64,000 bases of DNA from the NCBI GenBank assembly GCA_038380435.1, contig JAWZYU010000018.1, forward strand, positions 49,586,251 to 49,650,250. The letters are read 5' to 3'. Under the pieces are notes generated by a model that saw only the letters and a program-made list of their open reading frames with translations, made no database searches and was not told where the DNA came from. Numbering within the stretch: position 1 is the stretch's first letter; every line of letters begins with the position of its first letter. Of the stretch, positions 55,900 to 64,000 are shown piece after piece. This DNA is from Ryuthela nishihirai (Eukaryota; Arthropoda; Arachnida; Araneae; Heptathelidae). The translations under genes and the position numbers were made by a program.

Positions 55900-56095
55900 C
55901 CGTCTTATGGGCGAGTGGTTAGCATGCTTGGCACTGAACAAAGAGACCTGGGTTCGAGCCATGGGTAAGTCAAAGATGTTTGTGTTGTGTTTCTGCTGAG
56001 GTCTCGTCATCGTCACAGACCTTCTACTATAGCGCACAAACTGACAGGCTCCTGTCAGATCTCAGCAGCTGCTTGAGGGGATATATAGATAATTC
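55900..56095 (+). mobile_element. SINE-2 copy
   Basis: GGGCGAGTGGTTAGCATGC, CCTGGGTTCGAGCC, TTTCTGCTGAGGTCTCGTC, ACTGACAGGCTCCTGTCAG and CAGCAGCTGCTTGAGGGG. Good match to the family with a small deletion before CAGCTGCTTG. Confidence 0.88.
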
Positions 56096-57190
56096 CAATA
56101 AGCAATTCAGAAAACTGCTATAGTATCTCTCGATTAAAACGTCATTATTTCCGTGTAGCGTATAAAACTACGTTCAATATTTCACACACTATTGCTAAAT
56201 ATACACATTTATTGCAGCGTACTACCATACTGAAATATAAATGAAATAATAGTATTTAAGGGTGTTATATAAATTAAATAATAGTATTTTTGATTATTAT
56301 ATACGAATAACGAATATATCGCATCTTTGTGCATATAATCTAAAAGAATATATTGCTTTGTTATCATCATATATAATCGCGACTTCTTAGAGCGAGTCAC
56401 GGACATTTTAAAATTTTGACATTCTAATAATGCTGATGTTGAATAAAATATGAAATTAATTTATATATGCAATGAAAATTATTTTTAATTTCATATGCTT
56501 TCTCAGGGGGAAGGAGGTTTTAGGAAAACTGTGTGACAAACTCTATGCATTTTGCTTTAAGTTTTTAACCTTTACTTTTTAGGAGCTTTTCCTACCTCAT
56601 TTTTAGCAGTGAGGGAGGGGGGGGGGGGTAGTAATTTGTGACTTCCAAACCTTTGTGTTGCTTGCTATAAGTTACGCTCTAAGCCACATTTTCTTCTACT
56701 ATATTTTCCGAACGCGAGGGCGTACAATTACGAGTTAGGTGTTAAATGAAAGCTCATATGAGGATCATCGTATACTAATTCGAATTATGTAACCCCCTTT
56801 CTCCTCCTCCAAAAAAAGGGGGGGGGGTGGATATTTCGCGCGAGAGAGATCTAACGAGTTATATTCAAATTAAATCTCGTGAGTATCTGATATCATGGAC
56901 TACATCAAACACTACTCCAAACAAAGAGGGAGGAAAAATATGGTCGATATTTTCAGTCATATCAAATGAAAATTTCTGAAAGTAGGTATTTTTATGACAA
57001 ATTAAAAAATACCTATCTCTCTATATGCGTTCTTAAAAGTAGAGAATAAATCTAAAACATATCGATGTGCCCAATAGAGCGACTCAATAAGATACTGGTC
57101 ATAGAGTACCTAGAGACACGTTATCATACATCAAAATTGTTGAGAAAGGCACTTATGGAGGGGATAGTTTCAAAGCCTTGGTAGGCATTT
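56096..57190. other. No gene seen; G-runs near 56624 and 56820
   Basis: Two guanine runs of ten or more. AT-rich otherwise. No repeat copy or domain recognised. Confidence 0.45.
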
Positions 57191-57199
57191 CACTATGTA

Positions 57200-57560
57200 A
57201 TTGCATAGATCTCTACATTGCTGCTAAACACGATGACAGCTCAGAACGTCTTGACTCCTTTGTACGACCTAATGCAAATGCAATGGGAAACAATTCTATA
57301 TTGAACTTATTACCACAGAGTTCGATTGATCGACGAATACATGGAGCTGAACATCGTCAGCGGCATGGAGTAACCAACGTCTTCTCCCGATTTCAATTCC
57401 ATATAACATACTTCGGATGCTCTACGAAAGCTTGTTGCATCCCTAGATTCTCTTCTCTTCATTCACCACGAACTGCAAGTGGCCTTTGTACGTGAATGAC
57501 ATCGCATACCTACTAAATTTTTGGATACTTCATACAAAGTACTACGCACTATTGTGAGGC
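57200..57560 (+). pseudogene. Tc1-like transposase C-terminal fragment, heavily decayed (Tc1-C)
   Basis: In one frame SFVRPNANAMGNNSILN (57259-57312) and in another RLIDEYMELNIVSGME (57323-57370), a stop, PTSSPDFNSI, a stop in place of the catalytic Glu, SDALRKLVASLDSLLF and FIHHELQVAFVRE are the end of a Tc1-type DDE domain. They parallel VVPYAGAVGNNFLFMDDNAR and SPDLNPIEHAWDALGR in the element at 58.3-59.9 kb. The second catalytic Asp region is lost to a deletion or frameshift, and the Glu codon reads TAA. The first Asp is not seen. No TIRs found. Confidence 0.75.
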
Positions 57561-58343
57561 TAGTATTGTTGTGGGAAGTGATAAACATACCTTATTAGCT
57601 CTCAATCTGTGTCTCAACTAAGATGTCACCTTTGACTCTTTCGACACCATTGTCGCATTTTTATGGATAGAATGATGGAACTTTTTATACACTTCTAACA
57701 CGTCTACAGACACTTCCCCACAAACCTTCTTGCAAATTGGTCAGTGTATGGAGAACAGTCCACTTGAACATTGGTCACTGGTTGCGACATATAATGTATT
57801 AACTCGTATGAAAAGCTGCTAATTGTTGACTATGGCAGTCCACGAATTACACGATTCATCTACGCACATGTAAATTATTTCAATGAAATAAAAAAGTATA
57901 ATCAACTCCTCACTTGATACCGCAAATCTTCAGTCAGCTTATTATAACTTTGCAGGGAAACATGAGTTTCCTGTTCTTAATCAGATTGCCTAAATTCAAA
58001 AATTTCTCGTTTAAAAAAGGGACGCGCAAGAATATATAGAAGTACAGTAATGATATATTATTTAGAAATATCATTTCTTCCTCCAGGCTACTGTCAATGC
58101 CTCGCGAGTCCACGTTAACAGTCTCTGCTTTATATAAAACTAAAAATCTGATTATTACACAAGAGGCAGAGTTATTCTTACTTAAACAATTAGGATGATT
58201 TGAATTTTTTATACTACGCTGCTATTTTCATTATTCGCATAAAATTGACATGAAACAAATTCAACTTGTGTTATTGCAGAATGCACATAACAACAGAAAA
58301 CTCGTGGTAGTAAAGCAATTCAAGTGCCGCGTGCATTAAAATA
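57561..58343. other. No gene seen
   Basis: AT-rich flank between the decayed and the complete Tc1 elements. No motif recognised. Confidence 0.45.
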
Positions 58344-58495
58344 CACTGCCCACAAAAATTAGGGGATATTTCAAAATGAATATGAAGCGATAACAGAAAG
58401 AAGAATTGATTTTTTTTTATTAAACAAGAACATCAGAAAAGCAAACGACAAGTCAAAGAAAGTTGTTCGATTATGCAAATGAGATGCAAACCCAA
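58344..58495 (+). repeat. Left TIR of Tc1-D
   Basis: About 152 bp, matched in reverse complement by 59711-59866. Outer word CACAAAAATTAGGGGATATT, inner word TGCAAATGAGATGCAAAC. Transposase binding sites are expected here from the family. Confidence 0.93.
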
Positions 58496-58624
58496 CTTTT
58501 ATTACATTGGTGAAAATGCACTATACAAAAGGCTGAAAGTACTGGAGTATCTGCACGTTCCCTGATCTTGAAAGTGCACATCCTGCAATTTCCCAGCCCT
58601 TGCAATGCCCCTGAAACACGATTT

Positions 58625-59625
58625 GCCCTAATGCGAAGCCTGGAGAACCATAGGATGTCTTGAAGCTGGTCAAACACAGACGACGGTGGCAACAGCACTT
58701 GGTACATCCCAAAGCGTGATTAGCAGACTGTGGAATCGCTTTCAAGAGACTGGCACAGTACGAAGAAGATGAGGGCAGGGTCGCCCAACTGCCACAATAG
58801 CAAGAGATGACCGCTACTTGACCTTATTGGCAAAAAGAACAGGCGCAGCAATGCAACAGAGATGCATGGAAAGTTTCTTGCTGCCACTAGGCGACGGGTA
58901 TGTACCCAGATCATACGAAATCGGCTCCATCGTGTTGGACTGCATGCCTGGCGACCAATGGTATGCATTCCGTTATCTCCTGAACACCGTAGAACCCGTA
59001 GAAGGTGGGCTGATGAGCATCGTCATTGGACACGTGAGGAGTGATCAACTCCGATGAGTCACAGTTCAGTCTGCAGCCTGACAATCATCGTGTCCTGATC
59101 TGGCGTGAACGAGGAACACGGGAGAATCCATGTTTCATGCGAGAAAGGGACTCCTTCGGTGGTGGTGGAATCATGGTGTGGGCTGGCATCAGCATTGGTG
59201 GTCGTACCGACCTTCACGTCATCAGAAACGGATCGCTGACTGCTGTCAGATATCGAGATGAAATCCTGCACCCTATAGTGGTACCCTATGCTGGAGCAGT
59301 TGGAAACAACTTTCTTTTCATGGACGATAATGCAAGGCCCCACCATGCGCATCTCGTCAACAACATGCTGCAGGAGGCAGGAATCGAACGGGTGGGCTAG
59401 CCTTCACGTTCTCCAGACCTGAATCCCATTGAACATGCTTGGGATGCACTGGGAAGAAGTCTGACAAACCGTCCAATGCCTCCCACAACACTTCTTGAGC
59501 TGGAAGTTGCCCTGGAGCAAGAGTGGCAGAGGATCCCACAAGAACTGCTGGACATTCTGATCCTGTCCATGCCCCATCGCTGTCAATGTGTTTTGGCAGT
59601 CTTGGGTGACCATACACCCTACTGA
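58625..59625 (+). pseudogene. Tc1-like DD34E transposase of Tc1-D, broken
   Basis: The N-terminal part reads AGQTQTTVATALGTSQSVIS and RLWNRFQETGTVRRR (helix-turn-helix, about 58665-58770), a TGA, then GQGRPTATIARDDRYLTLLA. The next piece is in another frame: RRRVCTQIIRNRLHRVGLHA and WADEHRHWTREE. The DDE domain is in frame 1 from 59041: INSDESQF (Asp codon 59053-59055), FGGGGIMVWAGISIGGRTD, FMDDNARPHHAHLVNN (Asp codon 59326-59328), a TAG at 59398-59400 replacing a Trp, then RSPDLNPIEHAWDALGR (Glu codon 59431-59433), ending at TGA 59623-59625. There are 34 residues between the second Asp and Glu, so DD34E. At least two stops and two frameshifts; inactive. Confidence 0.92.
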
Positions 59626-59710
59626 ACAGTCAATGTGTGCCACTCTCGTCCAGTTTGACATGCATCTGTTCATCCCCACCAATATGTCACTTGCTACTCA
59701 ATCACGACAA

Positions 59711-59866
59711 CTGAGTTTGCATCTCATTTGCATAATCGAACAACTTTCTTTGACTTGTCGTTTGCTTTTCTGGTGTTCTTGTTTAATAAAAAAAAAAAAT
59801 CAAATTATTCTTTTTTTTATCGCTTCATATTCATTTTGAAATATCCCCTAATTTTTGTGAGCATTG
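59711..59866 (-). repeat. Right TIR of Tc1-D
   Basis: Inverted partner of 58344-58495, slightly longer because of extra A/T bases around 59790-59818. Confidence 0.93.
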
Positions 59867-60681
59867 TAGTTAGGTTTTCTACTCACGTAAACTTGTCTTT
59901 TTCTCCAGGACTCCGTTCGAGAATGTTCATCTAGGATCTTGGAACTTTTCAGGAAATGCCATGCTTTTAATGTTATAAAATCTCTTTATGACATTACAGA
60001 AGGAAATTCCTGTCGTTCAAGACGGTTTGCTTCTCTGTTATATTCTAGTCAGGTAATTACGTGACCAATTCCTGTTCCTTGCTCTTTGGATGCTTGGTCG
60101 TTAAGCACAGTTATAGTCACACAGCAGCCTTTAAGCCGTGAAGTTTTTCCTCTTTACCCAGAAACACATCGCTGAGCTAATTGGCGATATTAGGTATTCT
60201 CTTTATTTTCAGCTTGCGTCAGTAATTACACGAGGGGTAAGCCAATAAGTTCCAAGTATATTCTTTAAAGGATAGCTTGGAATCAATGATATTTGTCGAA
60301 AGAAACGTTGTTATGGGAAAGCTAACAAAGTCCATGCTAATTATAATATTATGCTCAGGTGCTCCGAACGTTTGATATAGTGGCTGATGAAAGGATTATG
60401 CAATGAAATATCAACGCTGGCATTTATTGCTGAGTGTTCAAGCTGATTAAATTTCCTGGAATTGAATAAATGTGGACTTAACAATATTAAAACAGGATTA
60501 AAGAGAAATGAACCTCTATTTTTCCAATAACATTTAAGGAAAATTCTAAAAAAAAATATGTTCATTACAAAATAAATTATAGCCTCATAAATATTTTTGT
60601 TTATAATTGCTGACTGTCAAAATATTTCAGTTAAAATCAATCAATATCATTCTTTTCGACCTATTAATATTTCTATTTCGT
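59867..60681. other. No gene seen
   Basis: AT-rich flank without a supported frame. The 74-codon minus frame at 60341-60565 has no motif. Confidence 0.45.
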
Positions 60682-61062
60682 GGGGGCGGGGTTGGCTCAG
60701 TGGGTAGCGCGCCAGGCTCGTAACCCGTAGTTACCAGGTTCGAGTCCCAGCTGAGTCAGCGTTGAGACTTATTTCCACAAAACTCCCCACGCTGTCCACA
60801 GTCAGTAGGGGACACCAATGGGCTTGGAAACGCTGCTGTCCATCAGATGGAACGTTAAGCTGTGGTCTCGTGTGTGGGAGAGCCATATTCTGTGCACGTT
60901 AAAGAACACACTGGATGGCCTTGACAGTAGGCTACCATCCCAACAGCTGTTCCAATGGGTCCCCTCCCCCAACCTTCTCTGAGTCTTTGGGGTTCATGTG
61001 ACCTGGCCATTTAGCCCATGGTGTGCAAAAAAGTACCGCTCACAGGTAAAGCAACCCACACA
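60682..61062 (+). mobile_element. Full-length SINE-1 (381 bp) with TSD
   Basis: ATTTCTATTTCGT before (60669-60681) and ATTTCCTTTTCGT after (61063-61075), a 13-bp TSD with two mismatches. The head GTTGGCTCAGTGGGTAGCGC, CTCGTAACCCGTAG, GGTTCGAGTCCC and the body are complete except a short gap before CCAACAGCTG. Confidence 0.93.
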
Positions 61063-61369
61063 ATTTCCTTTTCGTATAGATCAGTGGCGCACAATTTTTG
61101 CACATTGACAGACATTTTCGGAGACTGCGAGCCACAGTTAGAAAAACTTTAACGAATAGAAGAGATTAGAAGCATAACTCTGCACAAAAAAAGTTCAGAA
61201 CGAATTGTTCAATAACAGCAAAAAAGAATAACAAATATTGTCAAATATCGTTCATATTTTTGATGTCAATATAAGTTGTCGCGGGCAGCAAAATAGGCAG
61301 TTGGGGAGGGCGCTGGTTGTTCTCCATTAATATAGACGGAGTCCTCAATATTCCGTGATTTTTCCCAAC

Positions 61370-61600
61370 CGTCGGATGAAATGTTGAGCTATGGTCCCGG
61401 TGAGGGAAAGCCGTACCCTGCGCACGTTAAATAACATGCTGGACGACTTTGATAGAGAAGCTACCATCTTTCTCTTAACAGCTGTCCAGTGGGTACCCTT
61501 CCCTCAACATTTTCTGAGCCATTGGGTCCTGGAAACTTGTTCATATAGCCCATTCTATGAAAATAAGTGCATCTGAAAGGTAAAACAACCCAATTCTGCG
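61370..61600 (+). mobile_element. SINE-1 3' half
   Basis: CGTCGGATGAAATGTTGAGC, GCGCACGTTAAATAACATGC, CAGCTGTCCAGTGGGTACCC and GAAAGGTAAAACAACCCAA. The tRNA-like head is absent. Confidence 0.85.
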
Positions 61601-62914
61601 CTTTTTTTCTTCCACTTCATGGGAGCACTCCAGTCGAGAAGACTTTGAAACCATCATGTATTCAAAACACCCTTGGCGACCGCGCGGACAACATTCCTCA
61701 AAAAGGCTGCGTTCGCTAAAAATGATTCACAAATCCAATACCTTATGGAAAAAAATAAAAACTGGAATAGGTGACTACAGAATAGAAGTAGCTATTTTTT
61801 GGCACTAAAAGCCCGCGATTATTGTACATACGATAGGATAAACAAATCAGAAAAGCAAGACAATATCAAGGTGAAAATTCATGTAATGTGCAGTAAAAAA
61901 CAGAAATATGAATATAATTGCGTTTTACCTAAACTGTTTATTAATGCGATGCTTCTAAAACTGTCTGGTGTGGGGGACCTGAACGAAACTATGCTTGAGA
62001 TACACTGGCGGTGCATGCGGAGTGGAGCTTCTAATCCCTGTTAGCTCAAGAAACGAGGTCTCTCTATGCGCATGATACTTTCCTCACCCCGCAAGATATG
62101 ACGTCATCTAGAGTCTTGGAACATACTAACTATGACGTCATGGCATATCAATGTTATGCTTCTGAAAACATATTTCTTTTTTCCTGGCAGCAGGCAGCGG
62201 ATCAGCGATGATGGCTAGTGTACCAACACTTAAAGAAGCATTGCATTAATTGCTATCTTAATACCTTTGATCATATAGAAGAAGATGCTTGTATTTCAAT
62301 ACGAATTTGTTTCTCATGGTCCATAAGTGCTATGGTCGACTCGTTCAAATGATATCTGCGAGAAACGGAAGAGGCATTCAGCGTAATTTGTCTGTTTTAT
62401 CATTTTACCCAAAGTCATGACTTTGCAGGATTTTTCGCTGCACTACCACACGAAAAGTGTGTAAGATGGAAATGAAATAAAATAGGAATTTCACCGGGAT
62501 AACACCGTCAATGAAATAATAAAATCAAAAAACTAAACTACAGTATAAGCGCACAGAAACAGTTGAGAGTGCCTTGAGTCGAAAAGTTGACTGTCGCTTT
62601 TGACGTCACATGCCTCAATACAGTATCAGGTGCAGGTCCAATCCCTTGTCGTACCTAATGGGGTTTGTTGAGTTATAACCCAACATATTTTACAAGATTA
62701 TTTTACAAGATATTACCGAAACCACAGCACAAGCTTGTCAACCCTCAATTGAATTGCAGCATGTAAAAACCCTGTTTTTCAATTAATCTCAAACGTCAGA
62801 ATATTCTTCCCCCTGAATTAATCTTTATAGTAAGCCACTGGTTTAATCCATAGTGCTCTGTTAAGATTAAGATTAAGTCTCACGTTTCAGCCATGTGATA
62901 CCCCAGCAGTCATT
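61601..62914. other. No confirmed gene; 81-codon frame at 61799-62044
   Basis: The plus-strand frame (MALKARDYCTYDRINKSEKQ..., ending RCMRSGASNP) has fairly mixed composition but no domain I know. The rest is AT-rich and without repeat copies that I recognise. Confidence 0.35.
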
Positions 62915-63485
62915 CATTTCTGAGCGGTAGTTTTATGAACACAATGGGCTAAATAGTCAGGTCGCAAGGATACAGAAGCTCAGAGTTTGGTAGGAGAAAG
63001 GGGCTCACTGGATAGCTGTTAGTTGACAGATGGAAACTTTCCCTCAATACCATCCAGCATGTTCTTTAAAGTACACCATGTGGCTCTTCTGCATACGGAG
63101 CTAGGACTTTATATCCTATCTGACTGACAGAGGCCTATCCAAGCCCATCGACGTCCCTTTCCTTACCATAGCAGGGTTTGAATCTAGTGGCTCAATAATT
63201 GAGGTGGGGGCGGGTCCTTCGAAAGTAGAAGATAAAGGTCTGTCTCAGAGGAGACCAGTAGTGACTTGGAGTATGGGTGGCATTAAAGGGACTGCGGAGC
63301 GCAGCCCGGCTAGGAGATGGAAAATAAGAAGAAGAGCGAAAGCAGCTTTGGTTTCAAAGGAATGAGTCCTGGGGTGAATCTAGTTGCTATAAATCTCAGC
63401 GCTTCACAGTTGGGATTCGAATCTGGGACTGAAGATTACGAGGCTGGCACGCTATCAACGGAGACAACACCCGTCCCCTAATATT
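62915..63485 (-). mobile_element. SINE-1, minus strand, split by an unidentified insertion
   Basis: Tail part 62915-63192 (TTTCTGAGCGGTAGTTTTAT, CAATGGGCTAAATAGTC, CCATCCAGCATGTTCTTTAA) and head part 63375-63485 (TATAAATCTCAGCGC, GGGATTCGAATCTGGGAC, GATTACGAGGCTGGCACGC) make one old SINE-1. Confidence 0.85.
63193..63374. mobile_element. 182-bp insertion with 14-bp TSD, class unknown
   Basis: TGAATCTAGTGGCT (63179-63192) and TGAATCTAGTTGCT (63375-63388) flank it, one mismatch in 14. The insert is more GC-rich than the surroundings, with CGCAGCCCGGCTAGGAG and GTCTCAGAGGAGACC (a small palindrome). It matches nothing else I see in the window. TSD length suggests retroposition; it may be a retrocopied RNA fragment. 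Confidence 0.65.
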
Positions 63486-64000
63486 AATCATATGCTATTG
63501 CATTTTACTTTATATGTAATGATACTTGCACTCACAATAGTTACAAAACTGATAGTCTCTTCAGATAAGTTTAGAATTGGTTGAATTTCACCAAAAAGTT
63601 TCAGTATTTAGCTTTTTGTCTTCTACAATTACAATTTGAGTTTCCTAATGTTGTGCTTCATCTTGTTATCCATAATCTTTCCTCAAATAACAGTTATTTG
63701 CTTTCTCTAATGACACACGCAACAAAATGCTAACTTAATTCACAATCGAAAACTGCTGCAAAATCATTAGAGTATTTATCTTCGGCGATCTTTCCCCATT
63801 TTCGGAGACTCTTAGATCTTTGAACTTATAATATTCATTAAGTAATTCGAATCTTAAACAAATGGATAATTTCTATAGCTTTTAATTATCGGTTCGGTGG
63901 TTTTTACATATTAAAAAGCTGAACAATGTGTAAGCAACTTTTTTCTTTCATCCATATATAATTTATTTAATTAATTAATCTTTAATGAGCAAAAAAAACA
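63486..64000. other. AT-rich stretch, no gene seen
   Basis: No coding frame or repeat copy recognised up to the window end. Confidence 0.5.

Larger units (their letters stand above)
58344..59866 (+). mobile_element. Complete Tc1/mariner element (Tc1-D), 1523 bp
   Basis: Bounded by TA at 58342-58343 and TA at 59867-59868, the expected target duplication. TIRs of about 150 bp (58344-58495 and 59711-59866) begin CACTGCCCACAAAAATTAGG / CAATGCTCACAAAAATTAGG and include GCAAATGAGATGCAAAC near their inner ends. They differ by a few substitutions and a small A/T-rich indel. The transposase gene is broken. The element is recent enough for both ends to remain recognisable over their whole length. Confidence 0.95.

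Noticed and set aside
57178..57495. 105-codon plus-strand frame as a novel protein
   Set aside because: Reading the neighbouring frame shows the DNA is a decayed Tc1 transposase; the frame is partly out of register.
59357..59682. Minus-strand frames over Tc1-D
   Set aside because: They are antisense to the DDE domain of the transposase and have no motif of their own.

Overview
This is eukaryotic nuclear DNA from an animal. It is AT-rich, gene-poor and dense in transposable-element remains. There are no operons, no bacterial-style genes and no intact host gene that I can defend. The repeat set (an RTE-like LINE with endonuclease and reverse transcriptase, Tc1/mariner elements with DD34E transposases, hAT-type MITEs and tRNA-derived SINEs) fits an arthropod. 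A chelicerate such as a spider is my guess from the style of the repeats, not something the sequence proves.

Layout. 1-1.7 kb: 5'-truncated RTE-like LINE (minus) abutting a 114-bp tandem repeat. 1.7-10.1 kb: mostly AT-rich sequence with one SINE, several short dispersed repeats and a MITE at 8.7-9.05 kb that carries an 82-bp LINE tail with target-site duplication (TSD). 10.1-11.6 kb: two further LINE pieces. 13.54-13.62 kb: a near-perfect hairpin. 15.6-22.5 kb: scattered SINEs and a LINE 3' end. 22.5-25.06 kb: a nested stack, Tc1 transposon <- jockey/CR1-like LINE <- SINE. 26.1-26.6 kb: N-terminal half of another Tc1 transposase. 28.5-32.0 kb: two hAT-like MITEs and a 26-bp x5 satellite. 33.7-35.1 kb: head-to-head SINEs and two MITE families. 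36.2-39.6 kb: the longest RTE-like LINE copy, with endonuclease and RT domains broken by several stops and one frameshift. 41.2-45.5 kb: SINEs, a nested non-autonomous element, a LINE C-terminus and a hAT MITE. 45.4-50.9 kb: a palindrome with arms of about 2.26 kb around a 923-bp spacer. 51.2-52.3 kb: a SINE inserted in a SINE with a 12-bp TSD. 57.2-59.9 kb: a decayed Tc1 fragment and a structurally complete 1.52-kb Tc1 element with 150-bp terminal inverted repeats (TIRs). 60.7-63.5 kb: more SINEs, one carrying a 182-bp unidentified insertion.

How the parts relate. Two tRNA-derived SINE families dominate. SINE-1 is about 381 bp, has a tRNA-Met-like head and at least 18 loci. SINE-2 is about 200 bp with ten loci. 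They are non-autonomous and must have used a LINE's machinery; which LINE cannot be settled here. Every transposase and reverse transcriptase seen is broken. The feature I find most unusual is the palindrome, together with a 475-bp inverted repeat pair (42.2 and 53.4 kb) that lies almost symmetrically outside it. I found no convincing new functional system; the interest lies in genome structure and insertion history.
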